A DNA stretch of 64,000 nucleotides from positions 1-64,000 of IMG/VR virus record IMGVR_UViG_3300020446_000001; one strand, 5' to 3'. The notes beneath the pieces were generated by a model, which saw only the letters and a program-made list of their open reading frames with translations, was not told the DNA's origin and made no database searches. This document shows positions 42,846-50,561 of the stretch, piece after piece. The DNA comes from a virus. The translations under genes and the position numbers were made by a program. Within the stretch, counting starts at the first letter, position 1; each line of letters opens with the position of its first letter.

Positions 42846-42929
42846 TCATTCTCCGATGAATTCTCCAATGTAAGGCATTACTGATTCATCGTTTGAGTTT
42901 GTGATTTTGATTTCAAATGTTGGAGTCAT
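42846..42929 (-). CDS. 27-aa peptide
   Basis: MTPTFEIKITNSNDESVMPY and seven more residues. Six-base junctions on both sides with the motif intact. Among the shortest genes in the array. Confidence 0.7.
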   Translation of the reverse strand: MTPTFEIKITNSNDESVMPYIGEFIGE

Positions 42930-42935
42930 GAGCGG

Positions 42936-43073
42936 TTAGTCGGGATAAGGCGTAGCATTATCATCGTAGTAATCGGGAACGCAGCAAAGGCCACGGTTAG
43001 TTCCATCACCAATGATGTCGTTTTCATCTATCACTTTGTTACAAGATGCACAAGTAGTCTTGAGTTCTTTCAT
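42936..43073 (-). CDS. Small zinc-ribbon protein, 45 aa
   Basis: CASC and a later CC pair suggest a metal site. Its ATG overlaps the upstream stop (ATGA), with the motif read in frame by the upstream gene. Confidence 0.75.
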   Translation of the reverse strand: MKELKTTCASCNKVIDENDIIGDGTNRGLCCVPDYYDDNATPYPD

Positions 43074-43270
43074 GAGCGGTCATATCGTCTCCACATCCTC
43101 TCGTAAATTGAGTATATCGGCATGAAGATGATTGTACTGTAAACTATGAAAGGGCCAATCATTCCTAGATAGTCAACCTCCGTCAGCCAACACCATAATA
43201 GTGCAAACGGCTGAAAGACGATTGTCCCGTATATGGGACGAATGAAATCTTTCCAAAAATTAGGTCTCAT
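43070..43270 (-). CDS. Two-span membrane protein, 66 aa
   Basis: Two hydrophobic stretches (about 12-30 and 36-54) with basic ends. The last five codons and stop are encoded by the next gene's start motif. Confidence 0.8.
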   Translation of the reverse strand: MRPNFWKDFIRPIYGTIVFQPFALLWCWLTEVDYLGMIGPFIVYSTIIFMPIYSIYERMWRRYDRS

Positions 43271-43277
43271 GAGCGGT

Positions 43278-43454
43278 TCATTGTGAAATGATTACTGGCT
43301 CATCAAACATTTGATGGCATTCTTCACAGTATATTTCGATTGGCACTCCCTCACAGAGTTCCTTAAATGTCAAATCTTCATCACAACAAGGGCATTTTTG
43401 TTTTTCCCAACCGAGAAGTAAATCTCTGATATCGTGTTCGAGAATTAATTTCAT
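43278..43454 (-). CDS. Zinc-ribbon protein, 58 aa
   Basis: CPCC at 21-24 and CEEC at 43-46 form a zinc ribbon. Similar in size to the ribbon at 41689-41868 but not clearly a paralog. Confidence 0.83.
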   Translation of the reverse strand: MKLILEHDIRDLLLGWEKQKCPCCDEDLTFKELCEGVPIEIYCEECHQMFDEPVIISQ

Positions 43455-43461
43455 GAGCGGT

Positions 43462-43878
43462 TCAGTTTTTCTTACGGATCAACCAGTTGAAGAATAATTT
43501 ATCTTCATCTGCTAGATGATATTGACAAACAGTAAGAAATCTGTCACTTCCTTCAAACCATATAGCGTATTGCTCTTGAAGCCATGAATCATTCAAAGCC
43601 TTGCTTACATCATAGATTTCCATTTTGACACTTCCATTCCTGTTTTTTTCTTCATACTCTTCTGGAATTCCATGTAAGTTGATGTATGCCATTTCATGTA
43701 GTAAGTCTCTATCGAATCTGCATCTTGGGTGTCTTGCATAGAATTCAGCAAATCCATCTTTGCCATTATTCTTTTTCCACTTTTCCATCAGCATTCCGAA
43801 TGCTTTGTAAATAATCTTGTCAAGATTTTTTCCAATTTGGTTCATTTCCTGTTCTATTGGGCCAATTAAGGTTGTCAT
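43462..43878 (-). CDS. Protein family A, 138 aa, paralog of 23232-23585
   Basis: Same fold pattern as 23232-23585: matching NDSW, IWFEGSDRF and FFNWLIRK segments. The extra 20 residues lie in the middle. Confidence 0.8.
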   Translation of the reverse strand: MTTLIGPIEQEMNQIGKNLDKIIYKAFGMLMEKWKKNNGKDGFAEFYARHPRCRFDRDLLHEMAYINLHGIPEEYEEKNRNGSVKMEIYDVSKALNDSWLQEQYAIWFEGSDRFLTVCQYHLADEDKLFFNWLIRKKN

Positions 43879-43885
43879 GAGCGGT

Positions 43886-44236
43886 TTAACATGTAGTATA
43901 CCCAATCAGTGCTTCGCATTCTGGCAACCATCTTTCGACACCGTCTGGTAAGTCAATTTTAGGTGCAGATGTTTTAGTATAGGTTAGGTATTCTTCAATT
44001 TCCTGTATGTCTTCGCTAAGTTTCATCGCTTCTTCTAGACTAATTCCATGTTCATCCATCAATGTGTCTATATGTTCCCATACAAGATATTCCATTTCTT
44101 CATTCAAAGCTATCATAGCTTCTTCTTTTGAGTCATGGAAGGACACACCATGAAGGAACGATATTCCTCCCTCAAAGCCATCTGAGTATCTTACGCAAAC
44201 GGCGTGCAACGGAGCACGAATCTGTGTTCTTTTCAT
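43886..44236 (-). CDS. Unrecognised 116-aa acidic protein
   Basis: Begins MKRTQIRAPLHAVCVRYSDG with a beta hairpin, then acidic helices. Start motif is ACCTCTC after an 85-nt structured spacer. Confidence 0.78.
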   Translation of the reverse strand: MKRTQIRAPLHAVCVRYSDGFEGGISFLHGVSFHDSKEEAMIALNEEMEYLVWEHIDTLMDEHGISLEEAMKLSEDIQEIEEYLTYTKTSAPKIDLPDGVERWLPECEALIGYTTC

Positions 44237-44321
44237 GAGAGGTGCTCTCCACCACCTAAATATGGTGGGAGTTCAAACTGCATTCCTTTTGGTCCATGGC
44301 AGCATCTGGAGAGCGAGCGGT
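44237..44321 (-). other. Structured 85-nt spacer
   Basis: Between the methyltransferase stop (followed by ACCGCTCG) and the next ATG. CTCTCC pairs with GGAGAG near its ends and CCACC pairs with GGTGG around TATTTA. A noncoding RNA or attenuator-like element is possible. Confidence 0.45.
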
Positions 44322-45056
44322 TCAAGGTATTTTGATAAATGCAAACCAATAAGTTCCACCATCGTTGACACTTTTTTTAGTTCGTGTCCCAACGATTGGT
44401 TTTTCTGGAAATTGTGCCAGCATATCTGAAACCTTGATGTCTAAATCTGCATACTTGAACAAGAGTACTCCGTGGGGCTGGAGTATTCTCCAGCATTCTT
44501 CGAATCCTTTCTTTACATCATGTTGCCATGTGTACCCAAGCTTACCGTATTTTTTGAGCATAATTCCACTTTTTGCTTCAAGAATGTGGGGTATGTCCCA
44601 CACTAACAAGTGAAAGTGTTCATCCGGGAAAACCATGTCCCGATAATCTCCTATAATGTCCGGTTTTACACTCCAGTTCGGTTGAAGAGCGATTGATCCT
44701 GGCTCTTCTTCTCGAATATCCATGTAAATTGCATTCGGGTGGGCTTTGTCAAACCATATTGAGCGGCTCCCGCAACATAAATCTGCGAGTACTTTGCCGT
44801 CCAAATGTACTTGAATTCTCCAGTATCCCTTGTCTAGTCCAGTTTTGTGAACGCGACCTTTACCTTTCAGTGTTTGCAGTGCGTTTCTTACTTTGTGTTT
44901 CCATTCAGGAGAATCTGCCCAGCCTGTTGTGCATAAATCTTCATTGCACTCTTGAGGGTAGGCCTCCTGAACATAGTCATATATGACCTCTAAATGATGA
45001 AGTCCGTCAGGGACGCATTTCATATTTGTCTGGGTCAAAACTGTTTGTAAACTCAT
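44322..45056 (-). CDS. SAM-dependent methyltransferase, phage type
   Basis: 244 aa. An N-terminal HTH-like region (residues 20-80), then LADLCCGSRS at 90-99 (SAM-binding motif I with an unusual CCGS), YMDIREEE at 111-118 (motif II) and VWDIPHI at 152-158 in place of DPPY. The DIPH variant occurs in phage methyltransferases of uncertain target. Third methyltransferase of the array. Confidence 0.82.
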   Translation of the reverse strand: MSLQTVLTQTNMKCVPDGLHHLEVIYDYVQEAYPQECNEDLCTTGWADSPEWKHKVRNALQTLKGKGRVHKTGLDKGYWRIQVHLDGKVLADLCCGSRSIWFDKAHPNAIYMDIREEEPGSIALQPNWSVKPDIIGDYRDMVFPDEHFHLLVWDIPHILEAKSGIMLKKYGKLGYTWQHDVKKGFEECWRILQPHGVLLFKYADLDIKVSDMLAQFPEKPIVGTRTKKSVNDGGTYWFAFIKIP

Positions 45057-45064
45057 GAGCGGTT

Positions 45065-45547
45065 TTATCTTTGTGGGTATTCCCAACCCGTTTTTCTGCT
45101 GAACTTCCAACCATTCAAGACGAAACCATCTTGCGGTGTTTCGTCATCGTTGTCGTCAATACAATTACAAATGGTCAAATTCTTACATGGGCAACCCAGT
45201 CCAATTGGGTCTGTTTCATCGGAAACAAAGTCATAAGGCAGTGCTACAAGGTGTGCCGGGACTTCGTCCGGTATTTTCACATGGGTAGCCACAATGGTAT
45301 GTTCGTAACCGATTTCAAATCCACAGTCTGGGCACCTCAATGTCCATTGGTTGTACTCTACATCGACATCCTGTAACTGTGGCTCATCGCCGTATTTGTA
45401 TTTAGGATGTTCAACTTCGGTGTATTCAGTAGAACAAAGGGGGCAGCATGAGTACGCATCGTATTTGTCGACGACATCTCCCTCTTTTGTGAGATTTTCA
45501 CAGAGGTATTCCCATTTTGTTTTGTAATCTGAGTGATCTATTGTCAT
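45065..45547 (-). CDS. Multi-zinc-site protein, 160 aa
   Basis: CCPLC, then CPDC about 35 residues on, form one zinc ribbon; CPCKNLTICNC is a second Cys cluster. Acidic. Possibly a nucleic-acid binding adaptor. Confidence 0.8.
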   Translation of the reverse strand: MTIDHSDYKTKWEYLCENLTKEGDVVDKYDAYSCCPLCSTEYTEVEHPKYKYGDEPQLQDVDVEYNQWTLRCPDCGFEIGYEHTIVATHVKIPDEVPAHLVALPYDFVSDETDPIGLGCPCKNLTICNCIDDNDDETPQDGFVLNGWKFSRKTGWEYPQR

Positions 45548-45562
45548 GAGCGGTGATTTGGT

Positions 45563-45955
45563 TTAAAGAATCAAATCATAAAGGTCAGTAATCGCCTGTC
45601 TGTAATCTACTTCATCATCACTTGCTGCGTCAAGCAAGCGGACTAATTCATCTTTGATATCCTCTAGTGCTTGGTCTGCACTTCGCATTACAAAATAGCA
45701 AGCATCTTTCTCAGAAAATCCGAATTCTATTAGTTGTTGCTTCAACCAAAAAATGCAACGGTTCATGTCTGGATTCAGTGAGTTCAACGCTACCATTTCT
45801 TGGTAAGAATTGTATGCCTCACAGTATGCAGCACTTCGGAGAAATGTGTCTCCGTGAATTGTCGTTACTTCTTCTGCCCAATATTTCGGCAGGTAATCCG
45901 GATGACATTTCAAAGTATCTGGAATATAGTTGATGTAATCTTCTTCTTTTATCAT
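45563..45955 (-). CDS. Unrecognised 130-aa helical protein
   Basis: Helical with aromatic residues (YINYIPDTLKCHPDYLPKYW). Start after ACCGCTC, with the frame open further upstream. Confidence 0.76.
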   Translation of the reverse strand: MIKEEDYINYIPDTLKCHPDYLPKYWAEEVTTIHGDTFLRSAAYCEAYNSYQEMVALNSLNPDMNRCIFWLKQQLIEFGFSEKDACYFVMRSADQALEDIKDELVRLLDAASDDEVDYRQAITDLYDLIL

Positions 45956-45962
45956 GAGCGGT

Positions 45963-46346
45963 TTAGTTGAATGGAGCTTGTTTGAACTCTTTTGGGCGAG
46001 GTTCGTTGTGCTTGCCCGATTGTGCATTTGCTACCATCCATCTTTTAGTTGCTGTCATTGAACTGACCCAATCCTTTGGCGTTGGTATGAAACCAAAGTC
46101 CTCAAGCATGTGCTGTTCTCCGATCCATTGTGTTGGAATCGTTGTTCCATCGCTATTTGTCAATGAAGCTCCGAAAATTTCTGTCATCGTTTTTATTCCT
46201 TGGCTATGATGCCGAAACATTCGATGTCGAAAATCATGGTGATGTTCCTTTGGGGCATCAAACCATTCGTGTATCGCTAGGTAATCTTCTACCTTTCCTC
46301 CGTACTTTTTCACGGAGCCCATTGCATGATGTAGTGCATGACTCAT
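45963..46346 (-). CDS. DUF6915-like protein, 127 aa
   Basis: His-rich start (SHALHHAMGSVKKYGG), FRHRMFRHHSQGI and GEQHMLEDFGFIPT match the phage protein family DUF6915, whose function is unknown. The His clusters suggest metal binding. Confidence 0.85.
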   Translation of the reverse strand: MSHALHHAMGSVKKYGGKVEDYLAIHEWFDAPKEHHHDFRHRMFRHHSQGIKTMTEIFGASLTNSDGTTIPTQWIGEQHMLEDFGFIPTPKDWVSSMTATKRWMVANAQSGKHNEPRPKEFKQAPFN

Positions 46347-46357
46347 GAGCGGTGATT

Positions 46358-46669
46358 TTACCATTCAGCAACCACATCTCCGTCGTCCGGAAATTCTTCG
46401 TTTGCTCCGTATTCCATCAAAACCATGTGTTCGATGACACCTTCTTTGATCATTTCAATCGTTTCTGGGTCTTCCGGATTAGGGTAGCCGTATTTTTGGC
46501 ACAGTTCATCTGTGGCTTTGTCCAGTTCTTCAAATTTCAACAATGCTGTTCTCTTGTCTGAAAACTTGAGGATTCTGTTCGGAATTCCCAGTGCATCATT
46601 GATATGCCTCAGACTATAGGGGTCATCTTCGATGGCGTCCCAAATCTGTAATTCGTATGTAATTGTCAT
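46358..46669 (-). CDS. Unrecognised 103-aa acidic protein
   Basis: Acidic helical protein with YSLRHINDALGIPNRIL in the first half. No family. Confidence 0.75.
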   Translation of the reverse strand: MTITYELQIWDAIEDDPYSLRHINDALGIPNRILKFSDKRTALLKFEELDKATDELCQKYGYPNPEDPETIEMIKEGVIEHMVLMEYGANEEFPDDGDVVAEW

Positions 46670-46676
46670 GAGCGGT

Positions 46677-46940
46677 TCAAAGGACTGATACGCCGACATC
46701 CTCGTCGGAATCGTTGCCTCCTTCATCTGTCCCAACACCCTTCACGGTGATTTCGATGACTGGTTCGCCATTCCAATCTGTGTGGAGGACAGTTTCAAGT
46801 TCCATTGCTTCAAGGTTGTAGCCCTTGAGGTAGTAGAATTGGATTTTCGTATCAGGGTCCACTGAGATGTAGTTCCGAAACCCTCTGAACAGTTGTTCAT
46901 CTTTGTTAATCATTCGAATCAATTCAATCACTGTTGTCAT
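46677..46940 (-). CDS. Small protein, paralog of 20781-21053
   Basis: 87 aa. The ending GVGTDEGGNDSDEDVGVSVL matches the 20781-21053 product closely. The N-terminal helix and the middle strands also align. Confidence 0.8.
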   Translation of the reverse strand: MTTVIELIRMINKDEQLFRGFRNYISVDPDTKIQFYYLKGYNLEAMELETVLHTDWNGEPVIEITVKGVGTDEGGNDSDEDVGVSVL

Positions 46941-46947
46941 GAGCGGT

Positions 46948-48021
46948 TTAGAGACGGCGACGGATTGCATCCCTCAGAGAGGTTAGCCTCTGCAAGTATG
47001 TATCTAAGTCGTTAAGTGCCTCTTCATAAATAGCCACGATTTGTTCGACCTTGCGTTCGACCTGTTTCTCTTTCACAAAGATAGAAACCATTTGTCCAGG
47101 GTCTTTATCGTGGATTACTGGTATTGCTCCAGAAACATTTTTTGGCGTGGGTTCGAGGATATTTCCTTCTGTGTCCACAAGTTCTGTTTCATTAGGCAAT
47201 GGCTCCAGTACATTTTCTGTATCGACCATGTCGAATACGGTAAGTTCTTGCTCGCCCGAATCAAAGTCATGTGTTTCCATCGGCTTTTCCGGTTCGGGTT
47301 CTGGTTCAAAATTAGACTGTTCTTCCAAAGCTTGTTTGATTTGTTGCTTTGCAACATCCCTCCAGTTTTCTTCGGGTTCATCTTCTGTATCAGGAGTTAT
47401 CGGTTCTACGGTTTCTTCAAGGAGTTCTGCGCTAATTGCAGGTTCCTCCTCTTTTTCCTCTTCGATTTCTTCCTCTTCTTCTTCCAGTTCGGGAGAAATC
47501 GTTTCTAAGGTTTCTTTCAGGAGTTCTGTGTTAATCACAATCTCTTCCTTTTCTTCCTCTTCGATTTCTTCCAGTTCCTCCTCCATTTCAGCCGTTTCTT
47601 CAACTGGCTCGGGGTGTCCAAGAACTTCTCGCATTGCTACAACAGGGTCTTCATTGTTTTCTATTGCATCTTTAGCAGCATCCCAAAGTTCTTCGGAGCG
47701 AAGTCTTTCATCATCACTTATCTTTTCAATAAAGTCTGTAACAATATCAACTAGTTCAGGCTCCGGTTCTTCTCTTTCAGGTATCTCATCGCGTTCAAGG
47801 TCTTCCTGTGCCCTAATTCGGAGTTGGCGAGCCATCTCGCAAATCCGGTGAATGCCAGGTTCAAAACCATCAAACGCATTTTCATCTACTGCGTCTTCAA
47901 GAACGATTTTCGCCAGTTGGACCTTTTTCTTAGTCACTGCTGGATCGTCTTGGTCGTCCTTTGATACCTTCTTGAGTCTTTCAAGAATGCTATCGATGTC
48001 TTGTTGCATGTCTGCGTTCAT
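46948..48021 (-). CDS. Acidic coiled-coil protein, 357 aa
   Basis: Helices at both ends; residues about 140-290 are almost pure Glu with Thr/Pro spacers, including a repeated ELLEETVEPI-like unit (ELLKETLETIS, ELLEETVEPIT). The composition suggests a long disordered acidic spacer, as in chaperone-like or DNA-mimicking phage proteins. No family recognised. Confidence 0.85.
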   Translation of the reverse strand: MNADMQQDIDSILERLKKVSKDDQDDPAVTKKKVQLAKIVLEDAVDENAFDGFEPGIHRICEMARQLRIRAQEDLERDEIPEREEPEPELVDIVTDFIEKISDDERLRSEELWDAAKDAIENNEDPVVAMREVLGHPEPVEETAEMEEELEEIEEEEKEEIVINTELLKETLETISPELEEEEEEIEEEKEEEPAISAELLEETVEPITPDTEDEPEENWRDVAKQQIKQALEEQSNFEPEPEPEKPMETHDFDSGEQELTVFDMVDTENVLEPLPNETELVDTEGNILEPTPKNVSGAIPVIHDKDPGQMVSIFVKEKQVERKVEQIVAIYEEALNDLDTYLQRLTSLRDAIRRRL

Positions 48022-48036
48022 GAGCGGTGAAGAGGT

Positions 48037-48276
48037 TCAATACTCTTCTTCTTCATCTTCTTCAAGTACGGCTACGCCAGTCACTATTACATTATTGTAA
48101 TCTCCTGACATCATGTGCGCTGTTACTTGGTTAATATCCTCTCTAGGCCAACCTGCTCTGCGTAGTTGCCTAGATACATAACCCATAACATTCATTGCAT
48201 TCCCATCTATTCCGATGAGGCTTCCTGTTGCTTTTCCGTTTTTCTCTACTAATTGTTCAATTGTATCCAATGACAT
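48037..48276 (-). CDS. Phage-type small protein, 79 aa
   Basis: GNAMNVMGYVSRQLRRAG, then MMSGDYNNVI, matches a small protein type found in many phages (GNAFAIMG and SGDYDHLL pattern). Start motif ACCACTC after a terminator hairpin. Acidic tail. Confidence 0.83.
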   Translation of the reverse strand: MSLDTIEQLVEKNGKATGSLIGIDGNAMNVMGYVSRQLRRAGWPREDINQVTAHMMSGDYNNVIVTGVAVLEEDEEEEY

Positions 48277-48308
48277 GAGTGGTGCAAGATGTTTAGAGCC
48301 TAGAAACA

Positions 48309-48334
48309 ACCCCAGCCGGTGTTCCGGCTGGGGT
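48309..48334 (-). terminator. Strong terminator hairpin
   Basis: ACCCCAGCCGG pairs perfectly with CCGGCTGGGGT around a 4-nt loop; minus-strand continuation is TGTTTC. It directly follows the ACCGCTCAC after the gene at 48353. Confidence 0.8.
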
Positions 48335-48352
48335 ATTTAGTTAGTGAGCGGT

Positions 48353-48541
48353 TTAGACGACTGCGTCTTTCCTACAAAATCCTCTGCCACACCGATGGCA
48401 GTCGGCTGGGTCATTGGGAAGGGGTTCTTGCACGCCTTTTGGTAGGAAAGGGTCGTCGTCATTGTGAATAGTGATATTTGAAGTTCCACAATAAGGGCAA
48501 TGAAGCCTTGGTGGTGTTGAAATAACTACTATGTTTACCAT
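48353..48541 (-). CDS. Zinc-finger protein, 62 aa
   Basis: CPYC and CHRC form a zinc ribbon; last before a terminator hairpin. Stop TAA, ACCGCTCAC, hairpin. Confidence 0.82.
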   Translation of the reverse strand: MVNIVVISTPPRLHCPYCGTSNITIHNDDDPFLPKGVQEPLPNDPADCHRCGRGFCRKDAVV

Positions 48542-48555
48542 GAGCGGTTTGCTTT

Positions 48556-48771
48556 CTATTCATTGGTTACTTCCCAATTTGCGTAAAACGAATTTTGGTG
48601 CCAGCGGCTTTCCAAGGGCAAACCTCGTTCTACTTCATCATATTCAAGAGTGAAAACCCAAGCAAATTTGTCCATTCCTATTTTTTGCTTGTCTTGTGCT
48701 ACAAGCGTTGCTAGAGCACCAGTGTGTATGTTTTTCCATCTCAATCCTACGGCATGTGGCTTGCGGGTCAT
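48556..48771 (-). CDS. Unrecognised 71-aa protein
   Basis: Beta-rich, basic start (MTRKPHAVGLRWKNIHTGAL). No family. Confidence 0.75.
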   Translation of the reverse strand: MTRKPHAVGLRWKNIHTGALATLVAQDKQKIGMDKFAWVFTLEYDEVERGLPLESRWHQNSFYANWEVTNE

Positions 48772-48789
48772 GAGCGGTTGAGTTCATTC

Positions 48790-49287
48790 TCACCAATAAC
48801 TATTGTTGTCCCAATAACTGTTGTATGAGGAATGTCTAATCCTTTTGCTTTTTATTTTCAAAAGTCCTTTGTAGATTTCGTTGTATTTGGAATCTTCTGA
48901 AGTGAATACTAAATCTTCTGCATGCCCAGCCCAACCAAGCTTAAATGAATGGCTGTGGGGAAGGAAGATTTCTATTCGGTTATTTTCATCTGATTTTGTC
49001 ATTATTGTCTGAGATGCTGCACCAGTATGTGCAGGGTGATTCCAATCATCACCAATTTGGGCTTTAATGAAATCAACGAATCTTTCGTAGTTTGTTCCTT
49101 GAAAGTTAGGATTTTTTTCTTTGTGTATTTCGACTACTGTGTTTATTGTGCGTTGTTGCTTTTCTTCATCTGTAGACCCAAATACTGGCGAGCCACCAAA
49201 GACGGTTTCCATCACCTTTATTGGTTCTTCTCCATTTTCAATCATTTTTTCTCCAATCATAAATCTGATTGCGTCTGTTTCTTTCAT
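48790..49287 (-). CDS. Unrecognised 165-aa protein
   Basis: Starts MKETDAIRFMIGEKMIENGE. A helical N-terminus and a C-terminus rich in Asn, Ser, Tyr and Trp with the repeat NSYWDNNSYW, a small tandem duplication. Confidence 0.77.
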   Translation of the reverse strand: MKETDAIRFMIGEKMIENGEEPIKVMETVFGGSPVFGSTDEEKQQRTINTVVEIHKEKNPNFQGTNYERFVDFIKAQIGDDWNHPAHTGAASQTIMTKSDENNRIEIFLPHSHSFKLGWAGHAEDLVFTSEDSKYNEIYKGLLKIKSKRIRHSSYNSYWDNNSYW

Positions 49288-49295
49288 GAGCGGTT

Positions 49296-49523
49296 TCAAT
49301 TCTTGATAGGCACCAATTTGAATTTGTAGCCTATCATCCATTCATACATAAAGCCCCATTTAGTATTGGGTCTTCGTATAGTCCACCATTTATCGCAAAA
49401 AGGTTCAATCCCTTTAGAATCAAGCCACTTCATTGCGGCTTTTCTGTTTTTGAACTTAGGGGATTTGAAACGGACTCTTTCTTGATTCTTGTAAAGGTGG
49501 AGTGTGTATCTGTGTTCTACCAT
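49296..49523 (-). CDS. Basic 75-aa protein
   Basis: Basic, Trp-rich (SPKFKNRKAAMKWLDSKG). Probably nucleic-acid binding. Confidence 0.76.
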   Translation of the reverse strand: MVEHRYTLHLYKNQERVRFKSPKFKNRKAAMKWLDSKGIEPFCDKWWTIRRPNTKWGFMYEWMIGYKFKLVPIKN

Positions 49524-49529
49524 GAGCGG

Positions 49530-49766
49530 TCAATAATCGGGGCTATCTCGATAACCCAAAAACCATAGATGACTCGCCTCGACTCCCCGGAGGGCATTGT
49601 AGTTTCGAATCGCATTTCTAAAAGCTGGGTGGCGGATAGCCAGTTCTTTTTTCCCTTTCCATTGAGCAAGTACTACTTCCCATTTGTGCATTCTTGCACG
49701 AATGTCATTGAGGGATTCAACTACTTCTTCTCTGGTTCGTGATTGTAATTGTGTATATTGTAACAT
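49530..49766 (-). CDS. Unrecognised 78-aa helical protein
   Basis: Helix with many Arg (REEVVESLNDIRARMHKWEV). A second in-frame ATG lies five codons upstream but the motif marks this one. A short hairpin precedes it. Confidence 0.76.
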   Translation of the reverse strand: MLQYTQLQSRTREEVVESLNDIRARMHKWEVVLAQWKGKKELAIRHPAFRNAIRNYNALRGVEASHLWFLGYRDSPDY

Positions 49767-49803
49767 GAGCGGTTTTTCCATGTTGAGTGACGCTCGGCAT
49801 CAC

Positions 49804-50244
49804 CTAAATGAACTTCTCGCGTGAGTCGTCTTCCCATCGTTCTCTCATTCGCTTGATACCATCTGCCGGAACGCCATGCTTGTTTCTATCTGCAAGCTCT
49901 TGGTCGGTTGGTTCGTGATATCTATAGTTTTGATTGAAGTTTAAGATTTCGTAATCATAGCCATTGGCTACAGCGAGTTTGATGTAATTTGAGTATTCCC
50001 ATTTCATAGTGTTCGTATTATCAACGATGATGTGCTCTGCTTGTCCAACAAAGTTCATTGCATCGATGAATTTACCAAAACACCATTGGTGAGCTACTGG
50101 TACTTGCGCACCAACAAAATTATACTTGCCATCTTTCATGAAGAAGTCATCTGCCGAACAGACAACTGCATGTGGAAAATGGCTTGCATATTCTGATTTG
50201 CCTGTGCTGGGTAATCCTCTCAAAATTTGTACTATTTTTTTCAT
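49804..50244 (-). CDS. P-loop kinase, polynucleotide-kinase-like
   Basis: 146 aa. RGLPSTGKSEYA is the Walker A loop of the PNK/zeta-toxin group (AAA_33 type). VCSADDFF and VDNTNTMKWE fit the substrate-site Asp and the lid region, and the C-terminal Arg-rich helix (RMRERWEDDSREK) fits too. Such kinases phosphorylate nucleic-acid 5' ends, nucleosides or small molecules. Target unknown. Confidence 0.85.
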   Translation of the reverse strand: MKKIVQILRGLPSTGKSEYASHFPHAVVCSADDFFMKDGKYNFVGAQVPVAHQWCFGKFIDAMNFVGQAEHIIVDNTNTMKWEYSNYIKLAVANGYDYEILNFNQNYRYHEPTDQELADRNKHGVPADGIKRMRERWEDDSREKFI

Positions 50245-50254
50245 GAGTGGTAGG

Positions 50255-50323
50255 TCATGGTTCTACATATTCTTCGTAGATCCATTGTTCTGTTTCGATG
50301 CGTATTTTTAATTCGCTTGTCAT
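50255..50323 (-). CDS. 22-aa peptide
   Basis: MTSELKIRIETEQWIYEEYV and two more residues. Start motif is the variant ACCCCTC; the next gene's motif follows the stop after three bases. Lies directly downstream of the tRNA-like gene. Confidence 0.6.
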   Translation of the reverse strand: MTSELKIRIETEQWIYEEYVEP

Positions 50324-50410
50324 GAGGGGTACATGCTGCCCATGAGTCTCTCCTGTTAAGGTTGTAGGCGTGCTGTAACGCCTCGTTGTTCGTCTTCCGA
50401 CTACTCTCAT

Positions 50411-50540
50411 GGTACGCAAACCCGGATTTGAACCGGGAGCTTCAAAGTCATTACAGCAATCACTTTCCTCAAACCGCCTGCAGTCGGTCGAGGGGTGTTC
50501 TGTATGGGGCTTTGATGTGTTAGCATTACACCATTTGCGC
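50411..50540 (-). tRNA. tRNA-like gene with long anticodon-region insert
   Basis: Minus strand. Acceptor arms GCGCAAA (50534-50540) and TTTGCGT (50415-50421) pair, T-arm CCCGG-TTCAAAT-CCGGG is perfect, D-arm GTGT/ACAC pairs, and a CCA is encoded after the discriminator A. A stem CAAAG/CTTTG flanks about 60 nt instead of a 7-nt loop, so an archaeal tRNA intron is likely. The anticodon cannot be read with confidence (AAT if splicing leaves the 3' side). The D-loop lacks GG. A CCGCTCACAT copy of the array motif lies directly upstream. Confidence 0.6.
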
Positions 50541-50561
50541 ATGTGAGCGGCGATTGCCCTA

